Shown here: in pieces, positions 54,758-63,937 of the stretch
How positions within the stretch are numbered: the stretch's first letter is position 1
Layout of the letters: each line of letters begins with the position of its first letter
NCBI RefSeq assembly: GCF_001544475.1
Contig: NZ_FCNW02000007.1
Coordinates: 62,001-126,000, forward strand
Source of the DNA: Caballeronia humi
Lineage (GTDB): Bacteria > Pseudomonadota > Gammaproteobacteria > Burkholderiales > Burkholderiaceae
Reading direction: 5' to 3'
Length of the DNA stretch: 64,000 nucleotides
The notes under the pieces: generated by a model
Databases searched by the model: none
Seen by the model: the letters and a program-made list of their open reading frames with translations, nothing else
What the model was told of the DNA's origin: nothing
Made by a program: the position numbers and the translations under genes

Positions 54758-54774
54758 CACAAAACGGAGACGAC

Positions 54775-54858
54775 ATGCCTTTTCCCATCGACGCGCACAA
54801 GCCGCGTCCGAGCCTTTTCGTCCTCTCCCCCGATCCCGTCCCAAGGAGCCATCCGTGA
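54775..54858 (+). CDS. 27-aa leader peptide coupled to mmsA
   Basis: A short ORF of 27 codons (MPFPIDAHKPRPS start) with a strong ACGGAGACGAC site before ATG 54775. Its TGA stop (54856-54858) overlaps the GTG start of mmsA in the form GTGA. The peptide is Pro-rich (7 of 27). Good translation signals plus the overlap suggest that ribosomes finishing it re-initiate at mmsA. No conservation evidence can be had here. Confidence 0.45.
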   Translation: MPFPIDAHKPRPSLFVLSPDPVPRSHP

Positions 54859-56390
54859 ACAACGCTGCTGACCATCCGGCGCAAGCCGCGCAAGGCGTGC
54901 GCACCGCCAAACTGCTGATCGACGGCGAGTTCGTCGAATCGAAATCGGCCGAAGGGCGCGATATCGTCAATCCGGCGACGCAGGAAGTGATCGGCCGCGT
55001 GCCGTTTGCGACGATCGAGGAGGTGAACGCGGCCGTCGCCGCCGCGCACAAGGCGTTCCAGACGTGGCGCACGACGCCGCTCGGCGTGCGCATGCGCCTG
55101 ATGCTCAAGTTTCAGGATCTCGTGCGGCAGAACATGAAGCGCGTCGCGGCGACGCTCACCGCCGAGCAAGGAAAAACGTTGCCCGATGCCGAAGGCGACA
55201 TTTTCCGCGGCCTCGAAGTCGTGGAGCACGCGTGCTCGATCAGCACGCTGCAGCAGGGCGAGTTCGCGGAAAACGTCGCGGGCGGCGTGGATACGTACAC
55301 GCTGCGCCAGCCGATCGGCGTCTGCGCGGGCATCACGCCGTTCAACTTCCCCGCGATGATCCCGCTCTGGATGTTCCCGATGGCGATCGTCTGCGGCAAC
55401 ACGTTCGTGCTGAAGCCGTCGGAGCAGGACCCGCTCTCGACGATGGAACTCGTCGAACTCGCCGTGCAGGCCGGCATTCCGGCGGGCGTGCTGAACGTGG
55501 TGCACGGTGGCAAGGAAGTGGTCGACGCGATCTGCACGCATCCCGACATCAAGGCGATTTCGTTCGTCGGCTCGACGCACGTCGGCACGCACGTGTACAA
55601 CCTGGGCAGCCAGCACGGCAAGCGCGTGCAGTCGATGATGGGCGCGAAGAATCACGCCGTCGTCCTGCCCGATGCCAACAAGGAGCAGACGCTCAACGCG
55701 CTCGCCGGCGCGGGTTTTGGCGCGGCGGGGCAGCGCTGCATGGCGACGTCGGTGGTGGTGCTCGTCGGGGCGTCGAAGGACTGGCTGCCGGAACTCGTCG
55801 CGCGCGCGCGCGGATTAACGGTCAACGGCGGCACGGAGCCGAACACGGACGTCGGGCCGGTCGTCTCGCGCGCGGCGAAGGAGCGGATTCTGGGGCTGAT
55901 CGAAAAGGGCGTCGATGAAGGCGCGACGCTCTCGCTCGATGGTCGCGGTGTGAAGGTGGAAGGCTACGAGAAAGGCAATTTCATCGGGCCGACGATTTTT
56001 TCCGGTGTCACGACCGAGATGACGATCTACAAGCAGGAGATCTTCGGGCCGGTGATTTGCGTGCTCGAAGCGGCTTCGCTGGATGACGCCATCGCGCTCG
56101 TCAATCGCAATCCGATGGGTAACGGCGTCGGCCTGTTCACGCAAAGCGGGGCGGCAGCGCGCAAGTTCCAGAGCGAAATCGACATCGGCCAGGTGGGGAT
56201 AAATATTCCGATTCCGGTGCCGGTGCCGTCGTTCAGCTTTACGGGTTCGCGCGGATCGAAGCTTGGCGATCTGGGGCCGTATGGAAAGCAGGTCGTGCAG
56301 TTCTATACGCAGACAAAAACCGTGACCGCGCGCTGGTTCGACGACGCGACGGTGAACGACGGGGTCAACACGACGATTTCACTGCGTTGA
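54855..56390 (+). CDS. mmsA: methylmalonate-semialdehyde dehydrogenase (CoA-acylating)
   Basis: A 511-residue aldehyde dehydrogenase. FNFPAMIPLWMFPMA and VSFVGSTHVGTHVY-like segments belong to the MmsA branch, and the catalytic Cys295 lies in AAGQRCMAT. It turns methylmalonate semialdehyde and CoA into propionyl-CoA, in valine and thymine breakdown. The start is GTG 54855 after AAGGAGCCATCC, overlapping the leader ORF stop. mmsB follows after 55 bp. Confidence 0.92.
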   Translation: MNNAADHPAQAAQGVRTAKLLIDGEFVESKSAEGRDIVNPATQEVIGRVPFATIEEVNAAVAAAHKAFQTWRTTPLGVRMRLMLKFQDLVRQNMKRVAATLTAEQGKTLPDAEGDIFRGLEVVEHACSISTLQQGEFAENVAGGVDTYTLRQPIGVCAGITPFNFPAMIPLWMFPMAIVCGNTFVLKPSEQDPLSTMELVELAVQAGIPAGVLNVVHGGKEVVDAICTHPDIKAISFVGSTHVGTHVYNLGSQHGKRVQSMMGAKNHAVVLPDANKEQTLNALAGAGFGAAGQRCMATSVVVLVGASKDWLPELVARARGLTVNGGTEPNTDVGPVVSRAAKERILGLIEKGVDEGATLSLDGRGVKVEGYEKGNFIGPTIFSGVTTEMTIYKQEIFGPVICVLEAASLDDAIALVNRNPMGNGVGLFTQSGAAARKFQSEIDIGQVGINIPIPVPVPSFSFTGSRGSKLGDLGPYGKQVVQFYTQTKTVTARWFDDATVNDGVNTTISLR

Positions 56391-56445
56391 TGCAGTTACG
56401 TTGCATCTGGCGAGAGCAAGACGCTGTCGACAAAGGAGACAGGCG

Positions 56446-57333
56446 ATGCAAATCGGTTTCATAGGACTCGGGCACATGGGCGGTCCGATGGCGGCGAACC
56501 TGCTGAAAGCGGGCCATGCGCTGACGGTCTTCGACCTGTCGGAAGGCGCGCTCGACGAAGCGAGAAAAGCCGGCGCAACGCTCGCCGCCTCGCCGTGTGC
56601 GGTGGCCCAGGCGAGCGATGTCGTCATCACGATGCTGCCAGCGGCCGCGCACGTCAAAGCCGTTTATCTGAACGAAGACGATGGTGTCCTGGCAGGCGTA
56701 CGCCCCGGCGTGCCGCTGATCGACAGCAGCACGATCGATCCGGCAACCGCTCGCATGATCGGCGAGGCAGCGCGAGCGCGCGGCAATCCATTCGCTGATG
56801 CGCCGGTGTCGGGCGGCGTCGTCGGCGCGCAGGCGGGGACGCTCACGTTCATGGTCGGCGCCGACGAAGCGCTCTTCGAAACGCTGCGCCCCGTCTTCTC
56901 AGGCATGGGTAAAAACATGGTGCGCTGCGGCGAAACGGGCACTGGACAGATCGCGAAAATCTGCAACAACCTGCTGCTCGCGATTTCGATGATCGGCGTC
57001 GCCGAGGCCATGAAACTTGGCGAATCGCTGGGCATCGATCCGGGAAAACTCGCGAGCATCGTCAACACATCGACAGGGCGCTGCTGGAGCTCGGAGACGT
57101 GTAATCCCTATCCCGATATCGTGCCGACTGCGCCTGCATCACGCGGCTACACGGGCGGTTTCGGCGCTGACCTGATGCTCAAGGACCTGGGCCTCGCCGT
57201 TGATGCAGCGCGTCAGGCAAAACAACCGGTTTTCATGGGCGCGCTCGCGCAACAGCTTTATCAGTCGATGAGCCAGCAGGGCCTGGGCGGTCTCGATTTT
57301 TCGGGCATTATCAAGCTGTACGGCAAGGGCTAG
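56446..57333 (+). CDS. mmsB: 3-hydroxyisobutyrate dehydrogenase
   Basis: A 295-residue beta-hydroxyacid dehydrogenase. NAD fold IGFIGLGHMGGPMA (3-16), substrate loop DAPVSGGVVGAQAGTLTFMVG (near 120-140) and the catalytic Lys in GQIAKICNN near 171. It oxidises 3-hydroxyisobutyrate to the semialdehyde used by MmsA. AAGGAGACAGGCG precedes ATG 56446. A hairpin at 57343 ends the operon. Confidence 0.92.
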   Translation: MQIGFIGLGHMGGPMAANLLKAGHALTVFDLSEGALDEARKAGATLAASPCAVAQASDVVITMLPAAAHVKAVYLNEDDGVLAGVRPGVPLIDSSTIDPATARMIGEAARARGNPFADAPVSGGVVGAQAGTLTFMVGADEALFETLRPVFSGMGKNMVRCGETGTGQIAKICNNLLLAISMIGVAEAMKLGESLGIDPGKLASIVNTSTGRCWSSETCNPYPDIVPTAPASRGYTGGFGADLMLKDLGLAVDAARQAKQPVFMGALAQQLYQSMSQQGLGGLDFSGIIKLYGKG

Positions 57334-57342
57334 AAACCGCTC

Positions 57343-57366
57343 TCAGGCACGCACGTACGTGCCTGA
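57343..57366 (+). terminator. hairpin after mmsB, weak terminator
   Basis: TCAGGCACG (57343-57351) and CGTGCCTGA (57358-57366) form a perfect 9-bp stem, followed only by ATTTGC. A Rho-independent end is possible but the T run is short. Confidence 0.5.
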
Positions 57367-57605
57367 ATTTGCAAGGAAATAACTGCTTTACTAAGCTGCA
57401 CTGCACAACGCCGACCGCAATCGCACGGCTGTCATGGGCATCGGGATTACGATGATTCGCTTTCCCAAAAAATGTCCTATTCTGCAAGCACGACGTTCTG
57501 CTCCCGTGAAAACGAAGTAGCTGCTTAACGCTTCGAATCAACGGACGAAACGCTCGATGCACGTAGAACTTCGGCATGTTGCCGACTTGGACAAAGGAGC
57601 ACGCG

Positions 57606-57953
57606 ATGCAAGTAACCCGTCACCTGAACATGGAATTGCGGCACGCCACGATGCCTACGTACGTGGCCAGCTATTTGTTCCCGTTGCTGCTTTTGGCGTA
57701 TGAAGCGTGGCGCGTGGGGTCGTGGGTGGCCGTGAACGGCTTCAACTTCATGAACTTCAAGTCGATGGGCTACGAGTTCGCGTTGATGGTCGCCGTTTTC
57801 GCCATGCAAGTGATCGTCGAAATCGCGTTTCTCGCTGCTGCTGGATTGACCAAGCATCATGATTTTGGCCATCGGATGGCGAACCTGCTGCTCGGATTGT
57901 TCTGCTCGCTCGTCGTGCTCGGATTCGACCTTGCGCTGCAATATGCGATCTAA
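57606..57953 (+). CDS. small membrane protein, 115 aa
   Basis: Three hydrophobic segments (about 20-37, 55-80 and 90-113) give an inner-membrane protein. AAAGGAGCACGCG precedes ATG 57606. A short hairpin TCGGCA-TGT-TGCCGA (57571-57585) lies just upstream of the ribosome binding site. No family recognised. Confidence 0.6.
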   Translation: MQVTRHLNMELRHATMPTYVASYLFPLLLLAYEAWRVGSWVAVNGFNFMNFKSMGYEFALMVAVFAMQVIVEIAFLAAAGLTKHHDFGHRMANLLLGLFCSLVVLGFDLALQYAI

Positions 57954-57982
57954 GAAGCGCTGATTTTTTTGCGCGGTAAGAG

Positions 57983-58017
57983 AAAGCCGGTTGCTCCCGC
58001 AACCGGCTTTGTTTTTT
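57983..58017 (+). terminator. Rho-independent terminator
   Basis: AAAGCCGGTTG, loop CTCCCG, CAACCGGCTTT, then G and six T. The 11-bp stem is perfect. It ends the 115-aa gene and lies against the stop of the convergent flavoprotein gene. Confidence 0.9.
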
Positions 58018-59465
58018 CAGCAGCCGGCGGCGGTCGGCAACGCGGGCGGAGTCTGCGCGCGTTCTTCGTAGCATTTCCGGTTCGCATCCTTCAGCGCCGT
58101 GCGCACGCCTTCTTCCACGACAGGGTGATAGAACGGCAGCTTGAGCATGTCCTCGACAGTAAGTTCAAGCTGCAGCGCCCACGCGAGTAAATGGCCCAGA
58201 TGTTCGACCACGGGACCGCATGCCTGCGCGCCCCGCAGCTTGCCCGTCTTCGCGTCGGCGTAGACGTGCAGCAGGCCGTGATTCTGCCGCATTACGCGGC
58301 TGCGCCCCTGCGTTTCGAACGACGCCGATCCTGTCACCGTCATCTGTTTGTCCAGGTCGTCGTAGGACGCGCCGACGATCGCCACCTGCGGCTCGCTGAA
58401 CACGATCGCAAACGGCACTTTGCGCTTCACGTGCTGTACGTCGGGAAAATGCGCGGCGTTGTCGCCGGCTAGTTTGCCTTCGTCGGCGGCGTCCGATAGC
58501 CACGGGCGCGTGCCGTCGCAATCGCCCGCGATGAAAATGCTGCTGTCGCCGCATTGCATGGACGTTTCGTCGAAGAGCGGCACGCCCTTGTCGTTCAATG
58601 CGATGCCGGTGTTTTCGAGACGTAGCGGCTTCAGATCAGGCGCGCGGCCCGTCGCGACGAGCACCGTGTCGAACTGCTCGGTGCGTGTGGCGCCGTCGAA
58701 CGACTTGAAGCGGATCGTCGGCACGCCGTCCTGCATCGACATCGCTTCGATTCTGGCGTCCGGATCGAAATAGAATTCGTCGCGCAGAGTCGCCGTGAGC
58801 GCGTCGCGCACCAGCGTATCCGAGAGCGCAGCCACGCGTCCGCCCTTGCCGAACATGAATACTTCGACGCCGAGCCGTGCGAACGCCTGTCCGAGTTCCA
58901 GCGCGATCGGGCCGCCGCCGAACACGGCGGCGCGCTTCGGCAAGGTCTTCAGTTCGAAGACGTCGTCGCTCGTGAGCAGGCAATCGCCGAAGACGTCGAA
59001 GCCATCGGGGACGGCTGGCCGCGCGCCCGTCGCGATCACGACGCTGGTCGCCTCGATCCTCTGCGTCTCATCGATCGATAAAACATGATGCCCCGCCGCC
59101 GATTTCTCGAAGCGCGCGCGTCCGCGGATCACGCAATCCGCGGGAAACGAATCCGTTTCTTCGATGATGCCCTTCACGAAATGATCGCGTTCGCGGCGGA
59201 CGTAATCGAGTACTTGCGCGCCGTTCGCTTCGAGCGCGTGCGTGCCTTCGATCCCGCGCGGCGCGAGCGCTTGCGCGTCGTGCAAACCGTTGGCGGCGGC
59301 GAGCAGCAGTTTCGACGGCATGCAGCCGACGCGCGCGCAAGTCGTCCCGAACTCGCCGGCTTCGATCAGCACAGCCCGCTTGCCTGCCGCACGCGCCGCG
59401 CGAAATGCGGACATCCCGGCCGTCCCCGCGCCGATCACGGCGACGTCTACTCGTTCTTTTTTCAT
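58017..59465 (-). CDS. dihydrolipoamide dehydrogenase-like flavoprotein
   Basis: A 482-residue disulfide oxidoreductase. FAD fold VAVIGAGTAGMSA (8-20); the redox pair Cys43/Cys48 in TTCARVGCMPSK; NAD fold AAVFGGGPIALELGQA; and C-terminal HPVVEE in place of the usual HPT-x-x-E. It is free-standing, away from any pyruvate or 2-oxoglutarate dehydrogenase genes, so it is probably not the E3 of a complex. A soluble thiol or mercuric-type reductase role is possible. It starts with ATG 59465 after AAAGGAC. Confidence 0.85.
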   Translation of the reverse strand: MKKERVDVAVIGAGTAGMSAFRAARAAGKRAVLIEAGEFGTTCARVGCMPSKLLLAAANGLHDAQALAPRGIEGTHALEANGAQVLDYVRRERDHFVKGIIEETDSFPADCVIRGRARFEKSAAGHHVLSIDETQRIEATSVVIATGARPAVPDGFDVFGDCLLTSDDVFELKTLPKRAAVFGGGPIALELGQAFARLGVEVFMFGKGGRVAALSDTLVRDALTATLRDEFYFDPDARIEAMSMQDGVPTIRFKSFDGATRTEQFDTVLVATGRAPDLKPLRLENTGIALNDKGVPLFDETSMQCGDSSIFIAGDCDGTRPWLSDAADEGKLAGDNAAHFPDVQHVKRKVPFAIVFSEPQVAIVGASYDDLDKQMTVTGSASFETQGRSRVMRQNHGLLHVYADAKTGKLRGAQACGPVVEHLGHLLAWALQLELTVEDMLKLPFYHPVVEEGVRTALKDANRKCYEERAQTPPALPTAAGC

Positions 59466-59496
59466 AAGTCCTTTCCAGACGTTCGATTCAAGGCGT

Positions 59497-61344
59497 TCAC
59501 GACCACGGCGCATGCCGGCCTTCCAGACTGCGATCGAGCTGGAACGCCGAGCTGATCAGCGCGAGATGCGTGAGCGCCTGCGGAAAATTGCCGAGCGACG
59601 CGCCATCGACGGCGACTTCTTCCGAGTAAAGCCCCACATGGTTCGAATAGGCAAGCATCTTTTCGAAGACGAGCCGGCCTTCATCGACGCGCCCCGCGCG
59701 CGCCAGCGCCTCCGCGTACCAGAACGAACAGGCGCTGAAGCCGCCTTCCTCGCCGTCGAGGCCGTCGAGCGCGCCGCCGCGCGTGTAGCGGAAGATCAGC
59801 GGATCGACGCGCAAGTCGCGGCCGATCGCATCGAGCGTCGAGAGCCAGCGCGCGTCTTTCGGGCCGATGAAGCGCACGAGCGGCATCATCAGGACGGACG
59901 CGTCGAGGATCTTCGAGCCGGGCGTCTGCACAAAACTTTCCAGCTCGCCGTTCCAGAAATTCTCATGGATGTCGCGATGAATGCGGTCGCGCACGTCGAA
60001 CCATTCCGCGAACGGCGCCGGCAGCGAGCGCTTTTGTGCGAGCCGCAGCGCGCGATCGAGCGCGACCCAGCACATCAGGCGCGAATGCAGCAGCGGCCGC
60101 GCGCCGTTGCGGAATTCCCAGATGCCGTGGTCCGGCTCCTCCCAGTGCGCGGCGACGTAATCGATGGTGCGCGTGACGTGCTGCCAGCCGTCGTGCGAGA
60201 TCGCCGCGCCGTACTTGTTGTAGAGGTAGACGGCGTCCATCAGCGCGCCGTAAACGTCGAGCTGCATCTGGTCGCGCGCCGCGTTGCCGATGAGCGGTGG
60301 CTCGATGCCACTTCCGTGCAACTCGCCGGCGACGGTTTCTTCCGGCGGCGGCTCGCCATCCACTGCGTACATCACGCGCAGCGAGCCGTCCGAGTCGCAG
60401 CGCTTGTTGCGCTCGGCGATCCAGTGCATGAATTGCTGCGCCTCGCCCGTGTAGCCGAGCCGCAGCAGCGCGTAGACGGAGAACGCGGCGTCGCGAATCC
60501 ACGTGTAGCGGTAGTCCCAGCGGCGCCCGCCTTGCGGCGTCTCGGGCAGTCCGAACGTCGGCGCCGCGACGATCGCGCCGTGCTCGCGCGAGCTAAGGAG
60601 TTTCAGCAAGAGCGCCGAGCGCATCACGACTTCGCGATAGCGCCCCCGATACGTCGATTGCGTAGCCCAAGCGCGCCAGTACGCGACGGTTTCGTCGAGC
60701 GACGCGTCGCAGGGTTGGGTGCGTTCGAGCGGTTCCGACGCGCCGCCGAGCACGAAGCACGCGGTTTCGTCTTCGTCGAGGTCGAAGCGGGCGATGGCGT
60801 CCTTGTTGCCGTCAATCGAAACGTCGACGGTGGCGCAGAGGGTCAGGGCTTCGGACTCGGCCGGTTCGAAGCGCACCGCACGCTCGCTGGCTTGCACGAC
60901 TTCGTGTTCCGAGCGCGCGTAATCGAAGCGCGGCGCGCAGCGCATCGTCATCGAGACGCGGCCGAATATCGCCCGCACTATCCGCACGACGCAATTCGGC
61001 GCATCGTCGCCGGAGCGCGTGAGCGGCATGAAATCGATCACTTCGCACACCGCATCCGGCGACATGAAACGCGTCACGAGCACGTTCGTTTCGGGCAGAT
61101 ACATTTGCTTGACGCGCGGGGCGTCGATCACGGGCGCGATCTGGAAGTGCCCGCCGCGCTGCGCATCGAGCAGCGCGCCGAAGATCGTCGGCGAATCGAC
61201 GCGCGGATAGCACATGAAATTGAGCGCGCCGTCGGTGGCGACGAGCGCCGTCGTGCGCATGTTGCCGATCACGCCGTGCTCTTCGATAGGCGTGCTGCAC
61301 GGAACGCGCTTCGTCTGTGTTTGTGTCTGCGTTTGTTCAGCCAT
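59497..61344 (-). CDS. glycoside hydrolase family 15 protein (trehalase/glucoamylase-like)
   Basis: A 615-residue protein. An N-terminal beta domain (GVIGNMRTTALVATDGALNFMCYPRVDSP) is followed by an (alpha/alpha)6 barrel with YTWIRDAAFSVYALL near 281 and a second acidic stretch near 540 (EEGGFSACSFWYAEAL). The catalytic Glu residues are expected in these. It should release glucose from trehalose or short alpha-glucans in the cytoplasm (no signal peptide). It overlaps the SDR gene by 8 bp. Confidence 0.85.
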   Translation of the reverse strand: MAEQTQTQTQTKRVPCSTPIEEHGVIGNMRTTALVATDGALNFMCYPRVDSPTIFGALLDAQRGGHFQIAPVIDAPRVKQMYLPETNVLVTRFMSPDAVCEVIDFMPLTRSGDDAPNCVVRIVRAIFGRVSMTMRCAPRFDYARSEHEVVQASERAVRFEPAESEALTLCATVDVSIDGNKDAIARFDLDEDETACFVLGGASEPLERTQPCDASLDETVAYWRAWATQSTYRGRYREVVMRSALLLKLLSSREHGAIVAAPTFGLPETPQGGRRWDYRYTWIRDAAFSVYALLRLGYTGEAQQFMHWIAERNKRCDSDGSLRVMYAVDGEPPPEETVAGELHGSGIEPPLIGNAARDQMQLDVYGALMDAVYLYNKYGAAISHDGWQHVTRTIDYVAAHWEEPDHGIWEFRNGARPLLHSRLMCWVALDRALRLAQKRSLPAPFAEWFDVRDRIHRDIHENFWNGELESFVQTPGSKILDASVLMMPLVRFIGPKDARWLSTLDAIGRDLRVDPLIFRYTRGGALDGLDGEEGGFSACSFWYAEALARAGRVDEGRLVFEKMLAYSNHVGLYSEEVAVDGASLGNFPQALTHLALISSAFQLDRSLEGRHAPWS

Positions 61345-62137
61345 TGCCGGCGAACCCCGGATAGAGCGTCATGCCGCCATCGACGAAAAGCGTCGTGCCG
61401 ACGACGTAATCGCTTTCGTCCGAGGCGAGCCAGACGGCCGCGCGCCCGATGTCGTCCACTTCGCCGATCCGGCCGTAGGGCACCAGCTTCAGAAGTTTCT
61501 GAAGCGCGTCTTCGCTGTCCCACGCCTCCTTGTTGATCGGCGTGCGAATGGCGCCGGGCGCGATCGAATTCACGCGAATGCGCTGCGGCGCGACCTCCTG
61601 TGCGAGCGATTTCATCATCATCTGGATGCCGCCTTTCGACGCCGCATAGTTCACGTGTCCCGCCCACGGGATGATCTCGTGCACGGAACTCATGCAGATG
61701 ATCTTGCCGAGCGCCTTCGAGACCGGGCGCGGGCCGCGCCGCAAAAATTCGCGCACGGCGCGCTGGGCGGTCAGGAACTGGCCAGCGAGGTTGACGTTCA
61801 TCACGGTGTGCCAGTCGTCGAGTGTCATGTCGGCGAACGGCGCGTCCTTCTGCAGCCCCGAGTTCGCGACGACGATGTCGATCGTGCCGAAGCGCTGTGT
61901 GACGGCGTCGAACATGGCGTCGATTTCGGATTCGTTGGCGACGTTGGCGCCGATGGCGAATGCATGGCCACCGCATTGTTCGATATCGGCGGCGAGCTTG
62001 TCGGCGGGCGCGCCGTGCGAGTGATAGTTGATCGCGACGCTCGCGCCGGCGTCGGCAAGCGCCTGCGCGACGCCGAAACCGATGCCGGAACTCGCGCCGG
62101 TGACGAGGGCGATCTGGCCTTCGAGGGGTTTGTGCAT
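61337..62137 (-). CDS. SDR, glucose 1-dehydrogenase-like
   Basis: A 266-residue SDR with TGASSGIGFGVA (12-23), NSG in place of NNAG near 93, and Tyr/Lys in NYAASKGG near 165. The SSVHEIIPWAGHVNYAASKGGIQMM-type segment is that of bacterial glucose 1-dehydrogenases. Coupled to a GH15 hydrolase gene, oxidation of released glucose to gluconolactone makes sense. The gene starts at ATG 62137. Confidence 0.75.
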   Translation of the reverse strand: MHKPLEGQIALVTGASSGIGFGVAQALADAGASVAINYHSHGAPADKLAADIEQCGGHAFAIGANVANESEIDAMFDAVTQRFGTIDIVVANSGLQKDAPFADMTLDDWHTVMNVNLAGQFLTAQRAVREFLRRGPRPVSKALGKIICMSSVHEIIPWAGHVNYAASKGGIQMMMKSLAQEVAPQRIRVNSIAPGAIRTPINKEAWDSEDALQKLLKLVPYGRIGEVDDIGRAAVWLASDESDYVVGTTLFVDGGMTLYPGFAGNG

Positions 62138-62233
62138 GGTGTTCCTTGGCGTTTTCTTGAGTCAGGCGGGCGTTTTGATGCGGGAGCAAGGGGCGCGCCT
62201 GAAGGCTTTGTATTGGCTTCGGCGCAAGTCGAG

Positions 62234-62249
62234 ATTTTCTGCAGAAAAT
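62234..62249. promoter_or_regulatory. 16-bp perfect palindrome, candidate operator
   Basis: ATTTTCTGCAGAAAAT at 62234-62249 is a perfect palindrome 97 bp upstream of the SDR/GH15 operon start and 107 bp before the AbiEi-like start. No cognate regulator is encoded nearby. Confidence 0.4.
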
Positions 62250-62355
62250 GCTTGGCGATGAGCAATCATTGTTCGTGCAACACATTGCTACACATAAGTT
62301 TTGTCGGATTTTGATAGGATGGTGACCTCTATTGAAAAACGCATACGAAAACGTC

Positions 62356-62775
62356 ATGAACCTTGAAGACCGCATCGTCCGATCGATCAGCCTGCGCAAG
62401 GGAACCGTCGTGCTGCGCTCGGAACTCGCCCCGCTCGGCAGCGCCGCGCAGATTACGCGCGTGCTCGCGCAATTGCTGGAGAAGGGAAAGCTTGTGCGCG
62501 TGAGCAAAGGCGTGTTTGCGAAGACGCGTGTCAACAAGTTCACCGGGACGTTGACGGTGGCGGGGTCGCTCGAAAACATCGCGTCGGAGACCTTCAGGAA
62601 GCTCGGTATCCCGGTGCGGCCCGGCCGCCTGATACGCGAATACAACGAGCGCAAGACGACGCAGATCCCGGTGGAACTTGTCGCCGACACGGGCAAACGG
62701 CGCATCAGCCGGAAAATTGAAGTCGCAGGACTGATGGTGAAATATGAGAACGATCGCACGCGAACAGCACAATGA
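62356..62775 (+). CDS. AbiEi/DUF6088-type antitoxin
   Basis: A 139-residue protein with an N-terminal winged HTH (RKGTVVLRSELAPLG, then ITRVLAQLLEKGKLVRVSKGVFAK) and a short C-domain. This is the pattern of type IV antitoxins that repress their own operon. ATG 62356 is used; TTG 62332 is possible. The toxin gene starts inside its last 32 bp in another frame, so translation is coupled. Confidence 0.78.
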   Translation: MNLEDRIVRSISLRKGTVVLRSELAPLGSAAQITRVLAQLLEKGKLVRVSKGVFAKTRVNKFTGTLTVAGSLENIASETFRKLGIPVRPGRLIREYNERKTTQIPVELVADTGKRRISRKIEVAGLMVKYENDRTRTAQ

Positions 62776-63937
62776 CATCGAAGACGCTCGCGCTGGGAAA
62801 CTGCTCGGACATTTGCGGCCCGCGATCCTGGAGAAGGACATCCACGTTACCGACGCGCTTGCCGCGCTGGCCAGCATTCGCGTAAGTCACACGGCGTATC
62901 GGAAGGATCGGCGGTCGCAGCGTGACACGCGGCCGGCTGAAGTGACCGTCGAGACGCGGATGATTTTTGCGGGCGGCACTTGTCTCGCAAAGGCGCACGG
63001 GTTGATCGAGCGAATGTCGGAGGACATCGACATCAAGGTGGTGCTGGATGAAGTGCCTGAGGGCTATGCGCTCGCGGGCGGGCGCGGTGACAGGAGCCGC
63101 CTGGGCGAACTGCAGGCTCAAGTCTGCGAACGGCTGAAGGGTTTGGGTTTTACGCTCATTGAAGGTGAGGACGAAGACAATCCGCGCTCACGCGACAATC
63201 GCCGCTATTTCCTCCTGCATCTTGCCTTTCGGGCGGAATTCGGCGGAAGCGAATTTGCCCTGCGCCCCGAACTCAAAATCGAACTGATTCACCGCCCGCC
63301 GATGCTGCCCATCGAGCCGCGCGAGATGGGTTATCTGCTGGACCATCTGGTTGGCCGCGCGTCAGCCGAACCGTTTTCGATGCCATGCATTTCCGTCGCG
63401 GAGACGCTCGGCGAGAAAATCCTGTCGTTGCTCCGGCGTTGCGCGTGGCACTGGGACGGCCGCCAACGCGGCAGTTTCGATGCTGCCCTCGTCCGCCACA
63501 TCTACGACACATGGCGCATCTGCGCGATCAGCCCGGATTCAGTGGACGAGGCGAGCATCGTTTTCGAAGCGCTGGTGATGAAAGATGTCGCGGAATTTGG
63601 CGCCCAGCATGAGGAATTCGCCGACGAACCGTTCGACACCCTCCGCCGCGCCCTTCATCGCACCGCGACTGAACCCACGCTGCGCCATCATTTCGACGAG
63701 CGCCTCATCCCGCTGGTGTTCGCGGCGGAGCGCCCCGTCTACGACAACTGCCTGGCGAGCTTCACCACCGCGGCGCATCGCATGCTCAGGCCTCAGTCGA
63801 AGGCACGGTCCAGGCCCAGGTCCACCCCTAGGCCAAGGCCACGCCGCGCCATGTCGTTGCCGGCGACGCGAATCGCGGGAAACCGGTCGGTCGGATGCGC
63901 GATTTCATCCTGCGAAGCCACGATCTCCAGTTCGTAG
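62744..63937 (+). CDS. AbiEii/AbiGii-type nucleotidyltransferase toxin with extended C-terminus
   Basis: A 397-residue protein. The nucleotidyltransferase site [23 protein letters not shown] (near 77-99) matches the GSxD/E core of AbiEii toxins, and [13 protein letters not shown] near 222 is the second conserved helix. The expected domain ends near residue 345; the last 45-50 residues are Arg/Pro/Ser-rich and lie over the convergent gene at 63793, so the natural stop has probably been lost. It would modify tRNA or protein when the antitoxin fails, blocking growth during phage attack. Confidence 0.75.
   Translation: MRTIAREQHNDIEDARAGKLLGHLRPAILEKDIHVTDALAALASIRVSHTAYRKDRRSQRDTRPAEVTVETRMIFAGGTCLAKAHGLIERMSEDIDIKVVLDEVPEGYALAGGRGDRSRLGELQAQVCERLKGLGFTLIEGEDEDNPRSRDNRRYFLLHLAFRAEFGGSEFALRPELKIELIHRPPMLPIEPREMGYLLDHLVGRASAEPFSMPCISVAETLGEKILSLLRRCAWHWDGRQRGSFDAALVRHIYDTWRICAISPDSVDEASIVFEALVMKDVAEFGAQHEEFADEPFDTLRRALHRTATEPTLRHHFDERLIPLVFAAERPVYDNCLASFTTAAHRMLRPQSKARSRPRSTPRPRPRRAMSLPATRIAGNRSVGCAISSCEATISSS

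Noticed and set aside
59242..61536. 764-codon rightward open frame
   Set aside because: Antisense to the GH15 gene, which has clear domain motifs. Arg/His/Asp-rich shadow.
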